A DNA stretch of 34,742 nucleotides from Oscillatoriales cyanobacterium (GTDB taxonomy: Bacteria; Cyanobacteriota; Cyanobacteriia; Cyanobacteriales; Laspinemataceae): NCBI GenBank assembly GCA_011390955.1, contig JAABRM010000072.1:1-34742 (forward strand). Reading direction: 5' to 3'. Made by a program: the position numbers and the translations under genes. The notes below the pieces were generated by a model. It did not search any database, was not told the DNA's origin, and saw nothing but the letters and a program-made list of their open reading frames with translations. Numbering within the stretch: the first letter of the stretch is position 1; every line of letters begins with the position of its first letter. Below are positions 16,061-24,700 of this stretch, piece by piece.

Positions 16061-16699
16061 TTAAATTTGCTCTCTAACCCAAGCCCTAAATGCTTTCATG
16101 GTTTTATTCCTGCCTTCAACTTTGCTCCGTTCCAGATATTCAGGAATAATTTTCGTTAAAGAGAGTCCAGGAAAATGAGGACTTTCATCACATTGAATAT
16201 AAACACCATCTTGCAGCACATTAATTTCTAACTTTGTGCCATTAAACCGCCAAAGTTCCCCGACTCCCAAGGCTTCATAATTGTTAAACCGAGTCCGAGA
16301 TGTAATATCAATTTCAATGGCCAAATCTGGAGGCGGGTCTATACTTAAGTCAATGCGCTTTTGACCGCGAACTGCTGCCTCATTCTCGATATAGAAGCAA
16401 TCATCAGCTTCAAGTCCCTGATTCATCCTTTGACTTTTAAACGTCGTGGAACCTAGACTCCGAAATTCAAGATCCCATTCTTCTAGAATTGCTTTTACAA
16501 AGTCAGCAATCATGATTTTATCGTCTTCGTGTTCCGGTAATGGCGCCATGATTTCTAGTATTCCTTGACTGTAATTAATTCGAGACCCGCGTTTTTCTCC
16601 CAAATCCTCTAGCAGGTCTTCGTACATCTGCCAACTAATATCCTTCATTACAAGTTGCTGACCGGGCGGAATGACTAATTGTTCAAGAGTTACTTGCAT
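16061..16699 (-). CDS. Uma2 family (DUF820) putative endonuclease
   Basis: 212 residues with ATG at 16697-16699, full family length. Visible blocks are GSRINYSQGILEIMAPLPEH, EADDCFYIENEAAVRGQKRI, and DPPPDLAIEIDITSRTRFNN with the catalytic-like D-x-n-E pattern, then LWRFNGTKLEINVL and a C-terminal helix. It is a close paralogue of the truncated gene at 1-493. A MITE fragment abuts its 3' end. The family is nuclease-like by fold; its biological role is unknown. Confidence 0.9.
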   Translation of the reverse strand: MQVTLEQLVIPPGQQLVMKDISWQMYEDLLEDLGEKRGSRINYSQGILEIMAPLPEHEDDKIMIADFVKAILEEWDLEFRSLGSTTFKSQRMNQGLEADDCFYIENEAAVRGQKRIDLSIDPPPDLAIEIDITSRTRFNNYEALGVGELWRFNGTKLEINVLQDGVYIQCDESPHFPGLSLTKIIPEYLERSKVEGRNKTMKAFRAWVREQI

Positions 16700-16838
16700 A
16701 TTGTTGACCTTTGCATGGGTTTGTTGTCGGGATACCGCAATACCGCTTCTTCATAAATTTGCGATCGCCTATATTATTGTACCATTGTAATTTTTTTTAT
16801 GGGGGTCATGTGGGCATTTTCCCACCCTACTCCTTAAT

Positions 16839-17009
16839 GGTAGGGTGTGTTAGGCGCTCCATTAATTATTAATCTAATCACATATTTATAATAGCGCCGC
16901 AGGGCACCGAACACAACACAGCTATTTACTAATAAAAATGGTGCGTTACGGCTCAAATACAATTCTTTTTTGGAGTCATCAAATTATCTTTCGCCTAACC
17001 CACACTACC
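16839..17009. mobile_element. MITE-like element (copy D)
   Basis: GGTAGGGTGTGTTAGGCGCT at the left and a slightly decayed CGCCTAACCCACACTACC at the right, with the GGTGCGTTACGGCTC internal block. This 171-base copy fills most of the 16700-17105 interval between two Uma2 genes; the rest of that interval holds nothing I can name. Confidence 0.8.
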
Positions 17010-17105
17010 GTTAATTACAGATTGGCAATAGCACCGCCGAGCAACGAATACCACTCCTGGGAACGATCGCCTATAATCAAACCATGTCCCGTCAAGGAAT
17101 GACCT

Positions 17106-17717
17106 ATGATTTACACTCCATCCAAACTCCTAAGTTTTGAGGAGTTTATGATTCAATATGGGGATAATACCAAATATCAACTGATTGATGGAGAACTTAG
17201 AGATATGGAACCCACAGGGCCTCACGAAGCCGTTGCCGGGAGTATTGCGGGGAGAATTTATCTGGAAATTTTTCGCTCCAATTTCAACTGGTTGGTTCCC
17301 AAAAATTGTTTAATCAAACCTCTATACGCTCAGGCAACAGCCCTGCGTCCTGATGTGATTGTTTTAGATCGAGAGGAGTTGAATCAAGAACCGCTGTGGG
17401 AACAAGAACCAGTGATTTGCAATGGCAATACGATTAAGTTAGTGGCTGAAGTGGTGAGTACCAATTGGCAAGATGATTATGCCCGCAAAGTGGAAGAATA
17501 TGCTCTGTTGAATATTCCAGAATATTGGATTGTGGATTTTCGGGGTTTGGGTGGGTTACAGTTTATTGGTAATCCCAAGCAACCAACTTTTACGGTTTGT
17601 CAATTAGTTGATGGAGTTTATCAGCAGCAACAATATCGCTTGGGAGATGCAATTCATTCAGCTTTATTTCCTGATTTAGAATTGCGACTGGACGACCTGA
17701 TGCCGATCGCCCAATGA
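17106..17717 (+). CDS. Uma2 family (DUF820) putative endonuclease
   Basis: 203 residues with ATG at 17106. Family blocks are KLLSFEEFMIQYGDNTKYQL, GPHEAVAGSIAGRIYLEIFR, LRPDVIVLDREELNQE, IKLVAEVVSTNWQDDYARKV and YWIVDFRGLGG; D and E of the RPDVIVLD and AEVVS segments correspond to the PD-(D/E)xK-like core. The terminal block QFIGNPKQPTFTVCQLVDGV is close to the partial gene at 34579-34742, so those two belong to one subgroup. Intact; function unknown. Confidence 0.9.
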   Translation: MIYTPSKLLSFEEFMIQYGDNTKYQLIDGELRDMEPTGPHEAVAGSIAGRIYLEIFRSNFNWLVPKNCLIKPLYAQATALRPDVIVLDREELNQEPLWEQEPVICNGNTIKLVAEVVSTNWQDDYARKVEEYALLNIPEYWIVDFRGLGGLQFIGNPKQPTFTVCQLVDGVYQQQQYRLGDAIHSALFPDLELRLDDLMPIAQ

Positions 17718-17760
17718 CAAGCAATATTGTTGATTGTTTGTTGTTGGTTATTTGTCCTGT

Positions 17761-18041
17761 GGTAGGGTGTGTTAGGCGCTCCATTAATTATTAATCTAAT
17801 CAGATATTGACAATAGCGCCGTAACGCACCAAAGTGGTAGTGGTAGGGTGTGTTAGGCGCTCGATTAATCATTAATTAAATCAGAGATTTACCATAGCGC
17901 CGTAACGCACCAAACACATATAAACCCAACCAGATAAACCAATTTTTTCAGCTATTTTATGAGAAAAATGGTGCGTTACGGCTCATAAGCAAGTCTAATT
18001 TTTGGGGCAGTCAAATTATCTTTCGCCTAACACACCCTACC
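17761..18041. mobile_element. MITE-like element: left half plus full copy (copy E)
   Basis: A left half (17761 to about 17834) ends in GCGCCGTAACGCACCAAAG, and a full 200-base copy follows at 17842-18041 with both terminal repeats. The head-to-tail order of half and full copies suggests recombination between copies or nested insertion. Confidence 0.8.
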
Positions 18042-18551
18042 GCATATATTCGCCCCATCCCTCTGGTTACGCACGGCTCTGGGAACCCTGCTTTCGAGGC
18101 TCTGCAAGAGTGTGTCTGTATATCCTGGTTTACGGGAGGCAGAGCCTCCAGATGGGCATTCCCAGGGAGACCCTGGGAACGAGAGAACGAGAGAATAGCG
18201 CCGCAGGGCACCAAAGTGGTAGGGTGTGTCTTGGCGCTCCATTAATTATTAATCCAATTATAGATTTATAATAGCGCCGTAACGCACCAAACACATATAA
18301 CCCAATCATGGTTGTCGGCGATTTCATAATAAAAACGGTGCGTTACGGCTCATAAGCAAGTCTAATTTTTAGGGACAAAAATTATCTTTCGCCTAACACA
18401 CCCCACCGCATATATTCCCCCCTTCCCTCTGGTTACGCACGGCTCTGGGAACCCTGCTTTCGAGGCTCTGCAAGAGTGTGTCTGTATATCCTGGTTTACG
18501 GGAGGCAGAGCCTCCAGATGGGCATTCCCAGGGAGACCCTGGGAACGAGAG
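18042..18551. repeat. Two tandem ~366-bp composite units
   Basis: A ~145-base segment (GCATATATTC, then CTCTGGTTACGCACGGCTCT, ending CCAGGGAGACCCTGGGAACG) occurs from 18042 and again from 18408. Between them is a MITE copy (18218-18407). The repeat distance is 366 bases, so the segment plus the MITE behaves as one duplicated unit. Differences are few, so the duplication is recent. Confidence 0.8.
18218..18407. mobile_element. MITE-like element (copy F)
   Basis: 190 bases, from GGTAGGGTGTGTCTTGGCGC to GCCTAACACACCCCACC, nearly identical in its centre to copy A at 15227 (both contain CATGGTTGTCGGCGATTTCA). Confidence 0.8.
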
Positions 18552-18559
18552 ATGATAAA

Positions 18560-18633
18560 AATGGTGCGTTACGGCTCAAATACAAGCCGATTTTTTGGGG
18601 TCATAAAATATCTTTCGCCTAACACACCCTACC
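18560..18633. repeat. Right half of the MITE-like element (copy G)
   Basis: Begins ATGGTGCGTTACGGCTCAAA and ends CGCCTAACACACCCTACC. The left half is missing, replaced by the second copy of the 145-base segment. It lies about 30 bases beyond the 3' end of the RTX gene. Confidence 0.75.
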
Positions 18634-18665
18634 GCTTCGAGTTCATCCCTGATTAAAAATTAAAA

Positions 18666-19763
18666 TTAGAACACCTCAAAATCATCGATGGTGATATTCA
18701 GATTAGGATTGAGTTGAAGCAATTCCATCTCATCCCCTTGTTCTTCATTGGGATTGTAATACACCCGACCTGTGGTGGGGTCGTAGATGATTTTTGCCGC
18801 AGTTCTGGACTGTTGGGGGTCAAAATTAGCAATGATTTCAACTTCACCGGATTCGATCGCATCACCGAGGGAGGCAAAAATTCTTTTGTCCAACTGAATC
18901 TTATCTTCTCCGGGATTAAAGTCAGTAATCGTATCCACCCCCAAAGGATTTGCTCCCACTTCTTCTGCGGTCTGCAATGGGCCTTGCTGGACAAAATACT
19001 CGAAGCGGAAAACATCTGCCCCCGAACCGCCGGTCACGGTATCGTGACCCGCATCCCCGGATAGGGTGTCATTGCCATCACCGCCGAAGACGCGATCGTT
19101 GCCCTGACCGCCATAAACGCGATCGTCGCCAGAACCCCCATCAACGGAATCATTGCCCTGGTTGCCACCGACCGTATCATTGCCATCATCGCCGCTAACC
19201 TGGTCATCGCCTTGACCGCCACTCACCGTATCGGCGCCATCACCACCGGAAACGCGATCGTTCCCTAAATCGCCAAACAGTAAGTCATCCCCATCATCGC
19301 CACTAACGGTGTCATCTCCTTTACCGCCATATCCCGTGTCGTTGCCACCTCCTAAGCTGACTCGATCGTTCCCTTGATTGGCCTCAATGCGATCGTCTCC
19401 ATCACCCGTATTGGCAATGTCATCACCACCGAGGAGTTGGGCAAAGTCATCGGTACTTCCCAGGTTTAACTCATCGAACAGCTCCGTGAGACGAGTTTGC
19501 GAGGGGGATGCCGATGAAAAATTAACTCCTATATCCTGATTTGACGTATCTACAGTCAAGCCACCGGCATCGTTATTAGATGCGATGATTCCCAATTGGG
19601 CTAAACGTTCTAAAACGGGATTGCTGAAGTTTTCATTGTCACCTGTGTTGCTGCCACCTGTGTTCCCGGAACTGTCAGAGTCATCAAGGGAAGTAGGAAG
19701 GCCGAACGGACTAACCGTTGAGGGGTTTACCGGCGCTACTGGTAATAATGTATTATATGACAT
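18666..19763 (-). CDS. RTX-type calcium-binding protein, probably type I secreted
   Basis: 365 residues with ATG at 19761-19763. Residues 1-115 are Ser/Asn/Thr/Gly-rich with no signal peptide. Residues 119-253 hold about 15 glycine/aspartate nonapeptides of the GGxGxDxhx type (GGDGADTVS, GGQGDDQVS, GGDGNDTLS), which form a calcium-bound parallel beta-roll outside the cell. Residues 254-365 are a conserved tail (NPLGVDTITDFNPGEDKIQL, ending DDFEVF), the expected place of the uncleaved type I secretion signal. No catalytic motif is seen, so an adhesin or surface-layer role is plausible but unproven. No type I transporter genes are in the window. A remnant duplicate of the tail is at 921-1289. 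Confidence 0.9.
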   Translation of the reverse strand: MSYNTLLPVAPVNPSTVSPFGLPTSLDDSDSSGNTGGSNTGDNENFSNPVLERLAQLGIIASNNDAGGLTVDTSNQDIGVNFSSASPSQTRLTELFDELNLGSTDDFAQLLGGDDIANTGDGDDRIEANQGNDRVSLGGGNDTGYGGKGDDTVSGDDGDDLLFGDLGNDRVSGGDGADTVSGGQGDDQVSGDDGNDTVGGNQGNDSVDGGSGDDRVYGGQGNDRVFGGDGNDTLSGDAGHDTVTGGSGADVFRFEYFVQQGPLQTAEEVGANPLGVDTITDFNPGEDKIQLDKRIFASLGDAIESGEVEIIANFDPQQSRTAAKIIYDPTTGRVYYNPNEEQGDEMELLQLNPNLNITIDDFEVF

Positions 19764-19878
19764 TTCAGAATATATGCTTAGGGGATTTATCTTTTAGTTG
19801 AGATTCCTTGATATTTTAGATTATTTAACCATGTATTGTCGAGGCGATAATGGCGATTTAGTCCCAGATTTTTATTCT

Positions 19879-19996
19879 AAGTGGTCGGACATAAATAATG
19901 CACGCAAGAGCAACAAAGCTGTCATTCCCGCGCAGGCGGGAATCCAGGTCTTTTTTGGGCGGGTCTTTACTTTACTTTAATTATGTCCGACCACTT
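19879..19996. mobile_element. 118-bp MITE-like element with AAGTGGTCGGACATAA inverted termini
   Basis: AAGTGGTCGGACATAA at 19879 is matched by inverted TTATGTCCGACCACTT at 19981-19996. Inside is ATTCCCGCGCAGGCGGGAAT (about 19923-19942), the same ATTCCC-N8-GGGAAT layout as the array in the GT61 gene. No transposase is encoded. It sits in the 19764-20270 gap, which has no gene. Confidence 0.75.
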
Positions 19997-20095
19997 ATAT
20001 AGTCTTACTTAGTTAGATAAAATTTTTGCGATTATTTTCCGGCGATCGCAAAAAAATCGGTTAATTTGCATTAGGATTATCTTACTTTGGCACAG

Positions 20096-20222
20096 TGGAT
20101 GGTGGGCAATGCGTGGCAATGCCCACCATCCACTATATATAATACCCGGTAGGGTGTGTCTTTCCGCTCGATCGACTATTAATCTAATCAAAGACAAGTA
20201 AGGCTGGCAATACCAGCCCTAC
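20096..20222. repeat. REP, linker and MITE left end, plus a second hairpin
   Basis: A REP with an internal duplication (GTGGGCAATGCGTGGCAATG) is followed by CCATCCACTATATATAATAC and the left end GGTAGGGTGTGTC at 20148, the fourth case of this composite. A separate hairpin with arms AAGGCTGG/CCAGCCCT lies at about 20198-20222, upstream of the sulfotransferase gene. Confidence 0.7.
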
Positions 20223-20270
20223 ATCTAATAGCTACATCTAATAGTTGCCCCATTTTTGTCCCAACCCACT

Positions 20271-21563
20271 ATGAATCTTTTCACTCCAACCTCAACAAAT
20301 ATCCCACAACAGACCCAAACCCTCATCGACCATTATCAAAAAGCCACTCTCATCAAACCCGACTCGGCAACCCTCTATCAAGATATTGGCAATCTTTACC
20401 GAAGTTTACTCGATTTTGAACCAGCCATCGTTTATTATCTGAAAGCCATTGAACTCAAACCCGACCTATTTTCAGTCTATTCTCCCCTGAACTTCCTGCT
20501 ACAATTCATCTGTTGGTCGAGCGAACAGAACAAAAATCAGATTCTTACCCAAGGCATTCATATCCTCAAACAGAATATCATCAACCAACCCAATTTTCCC
20601 TTTGCTCATGTCGTTTTAGGCAGACTCTATGCCCAACAAGGAGAAATAGAAACAGCCAAAGACTGCTATCAAAAAGCTAGTTTTAAACAAATTAACCGTT
20701 CCTATCCTGACCTCATCCAACATTGGAATTCCTCAACTAAACGCCAGCCCGACTTTCTCGTAATTGGCTTATTCAAGTGTGGCACGACCTCTTTTTATAG
20801 CTATCTCATCCAGCATCCACAAATTTTACCCGCCGTCACCAAAGAAATTCGTTATTTTTCCAATTATCCTATCAACGACTTAGAGTATTATCTTTCTCAT
20901 TTTCCAGCAATATCCAATAATAACTATCTCACGGGTGAAGCTACCCCAAATTATTTTCCATTTCCCAACGTAGCCCAACAAATAAAAGATTGGTTTCCCC
21001 AGATAAAGCTCATCCTCTTACTGCGAAACCCTATTGAACGAGCAATTTCTGGCTTTTACTGGGGTAATAAATTTACTTATCAATACTTGAATAAATCCCT
21101 CAATGGCATTCATCACTTAGATATAGACCTTGTACAAGAGAAAATTGCTAACATCAAAGAAAAACAGAAACTCTCGCTCCATAAAAGGATTGAATCAAGA
21201 AATCAGTGGCTTGATTGTTTAAGAGATATCTGGAGACCAAACTCAGATATCAACCATGAAATCGCCTTTCATATTGCTTCTAGTCTCTATCTTGACTATC
21301 TCCCCGAATGGTTTAGGGTTTTCCCTAAAGAGCAAATCTTAATCCTCAGAAGCGAAGACTTATTTACTGACCCAGCAACCACTATGAAACAAGCCTATGA
21401 TTTCCTCGGTCTTCCTGACCATCCCCTGACCGAGTATCGTAACGCTAATCGTAACAAATATCCTCCGATTTCCCCTAGCTTACATCAACAACTCGCTGAC
21501 TTTTTCCGACCCTATAACCAAGAGTTGGAAGACTATTTACACAGGAAATTTCATTGGGATTAA
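20271..21563 (+). CDS. TPR-sulfotransferase fusion protein (second copy)
   Basis: 430 residues from ATG at 20271; an in-frame TTG five codons upstream (20256) is a weaker alternative. Residues ~15-140 are TPR-like (HYQKATLIKPDSATLYQDIG, AIVYYLKAIELKPD). The sulfotransferase domain starts at ~160: FLVIGLFKCGTTSFYSYL has the PAPS 5'-phosphosulfate loop (FKCGTTSF 168-175), and LLLRNPIERAISGFYWG (249-265) is the 3'-phosphate segment. LILRSEDLFTDPATTMKQAY and the FRPYNQELEDYLHRKFHWD end match the paralogue at 7866-9041, including the final WD. A ~55-residue Lys/Gln-rich stretch after the RNP motif is longer than in the paralogue. The acceptor is unknown; sulfated polysaccharide is the likely context. 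Confidence 0.9.
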   Translation: MNLFTPTSTNIPQQTQTLIDHYQKATLIKPDSATLYQDIGNLYRSLLDFEPAIVYYLKAIELKPDLFSVYSPLNFLLQFICWSSEQNKNQILTQGIHILKQNIINQPNFPFAHVVLGRLYAQQGEIETAKDCYQKASFKQINRSYPDLIQHWNSSTKRQPDFLVIGLFKCGTTSFYSYLIQHPQILPAVTKEIRYFSNYPINDLEYYLSHFPAISNNNYLTGEATPNYFPFPNVAQQIKDWFPQIKLILLLRNPIERAISGFYWGNKFTYQYLNKSLNGIHHLDIDLVQEKIANIKEKQKLSLHKRIESRNQWLDCLRDIWRPNSDINHEIAFHIASSLYLDYLPEWFRVFPKEQILILRSEDLFTDPATTMKQAYDFLGLPDHPLTEYRNANRNKYPPISPSLHQQLADFFRPYNQELEDYLHRKFHWD

Positions 21564-21574
21564 GGTGGGTATTG

Positions 21575-21716
21575 CGGTGGGCATTACCCACCTTGATTTT
21601 AATGAAAACGGTGCGTTACGGCTCAAATAGAAGTTTAAGTGTGGAATCATAAAATTATTTTTCGCCTAACACACCCTACCGCATATACATATTCCCCCCT
21701 TTTTCAGGGGGGTTAA
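21575..21716. repeat. REP, MITE right half and C6/G6 hairpin between convergent genes
   Basis: A degenerate REP (GTGGGCATTACCCACC) at about 21578-21594, a right-half MITE (about 21601-21680: GGTGCGTTACGGCTCAAATA ... CGCCTAACACACCCTACC), and a strong hairpin CCCCCCTTTTTCAGGGGGG at 21694-21712. The hairpin belongs to the family inserted in frame at 11781 and 13820. It lies between two converging genes and could slow transcription, but it lacks a clear U tract. Confidence 0.65.
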
Positions 21717-21729
21717 GGCCGATCGCACC

Positions 21730-24700
21730 CTACCCCTGACTGTAAAATCGCCTGCGAATAATCTCCGCCAATCGATCGCGGTGTTGCTCGGATTTAATCT
21801 GATTCAATTCTGCGGTTTTTTGGGACAATTCAGCTTGAAATTCTTCTAGGAGAGCTTGGGCTTGCTGCTGTTGTCGTTCAGATATTTGTAATTGAATTTG
21901 GGTTTGTTGTAGCTGTTGTTGAGATTGCTCTAATTCGGCTTGGGTTTGCTGTAATTGCGTGCGATCGCGCTCTAATTCGGCTTCGGTTTGCTGTAATTGG
22001 GTGCGATCGCATTCTAATTCGGCTTGGGTTTGCTGGTGTTGGGTTTGGGTGGTTTGCAATTGTTTTCGCAGGTGTTCGAGTTCCGCTTGGGTTTGGGAAT
22101 AGTCCTCTTTTAAGGTGGCTAATTCCGTGGTTTTTTGGTGCAGTTGTTCGTTGGCTGCGGTTAACTCTCCTTGCAGTTGACTGCGGGACTGTTCCAGGTG
22201 GGTTTGGAGGGTGGCGAGTTCGGTTTTGAGGCGGGGAATGGCGCGATCGGGATGCAGGGGGTCGAGTTTTTCGGCGATCAGTTCGAGGGTGAGGGGGTCA
22301 TAGGTGTAGGGTTCGGTTTTGATCAGGGTTACGCCGTCGCCTTGGGGTTTTTCGCCAAAAAGAGAGCGTTCATAGAAGTTGTCATCCACTTCATAAATTT
22401 CGATTTGATGCATGCCACTTTCTATTGAAGCAGCGTGAATACAGTATAGTGGTGCATCTTTTGGAATAATAATTAGACAGGTAGGAGCCACCCTTTCAAC
22501 ATTACCCTCATTTGGAGATGCTCCGTGAACTAATCGCCGATCAAAAAGAACTGCTTGACCCGCCTTGAGAGGGACATAGGTTAAGTAGTTTTGCTCGATA
22601 TATGATTGCACTTCCCGATCGAAAGGTAAGCCCGGTTGAGTGTAAGCACGTTTTCTAGGTAGCAACTTATGACTTCCTTTGACAAGACAGATACAACTAT
22701 TTTCGATCTCAACATCACTAAGTGGAGTCCAAATTCCGAGACAGGCGTACAGCGATTCATCAGTAAAAGATGGATCTTGGTGCAAGTTAAGAGATTTATT
22801 ATTAGCATGGGGCGGACGACGAGTCCACGGACAAAAAAGAGTTCGATAGCCAGGTAGTATTAAATCTATTTTAGGAGCGGCAATCATCTTGAAGTAACCT
22901 TCTAAATCTTGCCGATACGATAGGTCAGATGAGAGAAGACTGATAGGCGGTTTGTCTGAATTTACCAGATCCTCTGGTAGCGGATGGGCACGATCGAACT
23001 CCCGTAAATCCTCCAATTCATCAGGGGTTAAAAAGTTTTCCAGCACCACATAACCCTCCGTCTCTAGCTGCTGCTGCATGGCTAGTGTTAACGGCGCGAC
23101 ATTGCTAGGAGTCGGATGGGGTGCTTCAGGAGTGGAGGGGGTGGGGTTGGGCATGGGCGTAAATCCGGCTTTGATGACCTGGAATAGTTCTGTGGTGCGA
23201 ACCTTTATCGACGGGTAGAACAACAGTGCGGTGAGTGCCACAAAGATGAGGAATTGGGGATTTTGCACCGCCAGGGTGATGGCGAGGGCAAGGGGTAGCC
23301 AGACTTCATAGAGGTCGTGGGGGATGATGTTTTGATTTTTGGGTGGGGAGGGGGTGAAGGGATGGGGGGCGGTTTTGATGTTGACGGCGGTGAGGAGCAG
23401 ATAGACGGCAAAAAAGGCGGTTAAGGCGGGGGTGGATTGGCACAGCAGCAGGGCGACCCCACTGAGTAAGAGGAGTTCAACGGGGAAGACGAGGCGGTTT
23501 ATCCACCGTTGGACGGTTTCGGGAGGGCGTTGAGTGACAAAGGTGGTGATTCCCGCGTTGAGGTCATTGGCGCGATCCCAGAGTTGGTGCAGCAAAATGC
23601 CGCGCAGCCCGACGAAAAAGGCATGGGCGGCGGCAACTCCGGTGAAGAGGAGGGCGTTGCGGGGTGGGTCGGGGGTGTGGCTGAGGAGGGGGGCAGCGAC
23701 GAACAGGGTGGGGACGAGGTGCGCTCCGGCAGCATCGCTGAGGATGCCCCAGATGCCCCGTTCTTTCAGGCGCAGGGGTGGGACGGAGTAGAGGGTGGGG
23801 AGCAGGTAGTTGGCGGCGAGGAGGGCGAGGGGAATAGTGCCGAGGTGGGTGAGGAGGGGGGCAGCGAAGCCAATGCCCAGGAAGAGGAGGCAGAGGAGAA
23901 GGCGTTGCCAGGGTTGGAGGTTGGCGGCGGCGTTGGGTTTGTTGGCTTTTTGGTCGGTTTCGATGTCGCAAATGTCGTTGAGGAGGTAGCCGTAGGCGGC
24001 AACGGAGGCAATAGAGAGGAGGGCGGTGAGGGTGGTGAGGGTGGCGGTTGTGGGGGGGAGTTGGAGAAGGAGGGTTTCGGCGTAGGCAATGGTGAGGAGG
24101 GGCGCGATTTTGTAGAGCCACCATTCTTGCGATCGGATTAACCGTGCAAAATCCACGCCCGTTTTTTCCTGTCGCGATCGTTGATGTTTAAGTTTTTTCT
24201 GCCTTGCAACCAGGGCCATCCTTTGTCTTTCGTGTTGGGGATATTTGACAATCTCAACCTGCTCGAAATATCTCTCAAACAGAGTAATCATGTATTCTGG
24301 ATGGGGAGCAATCAGGTTTAAGTGTTGTTTTGTCCGATCCTTTTCAATCCAACTCCAAATAATTCCTTCAAATTGATAAACTCCAACGCCATCGGCTCTC
24401 CCTTCGCTGGTGTAGGGTAACTTTATTTCTCCCGATCCCAGTTCACTAGGATGGAAGATGGGAACAAAGCAAATACCGCGATCTGATGTCCAGCTTACAA
24501 AGTTCTCCACAACTGTCTCAAACTCTGCCAGGGATTTGACATAGCAGTAAGCCCACCACATACAAGAAACTAAGTCCCACTTGCCTTCCCACTCTGGTCG
24601 CTTATCTCTGTAGTCACCTTGAATAAGCGGGATGTTAGGATTGGCTTGTCTGGCAGTTTCCAGCATTGCCGGGGAAATATCTAAACCCGCCCGTTCCACC

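Noticed and set aside
15075-18327. Many 60-90 residue frames with phrases such as VFGALRRYYKSIIGLIINGA
   Set aside because: They recur identically because they are translations of the MITE-like repeats, in no consistent genetic context.
21694-21712. Rho-independent terminator between the converging sulfotransferase and fusion genes
   Set aside because: The C6/G6 hairpin is strong, but no U tract follows on either strand, and the same hairpin family occurs inside coding sequence.
23509-24141. Long plus-strand frames rich in Gly/Glu opposite the UbiA domain
   Set aside because: They are shadows produced by the G-rich composition of the antisense strand; the minus-strand frame has clear UbiA motifs.
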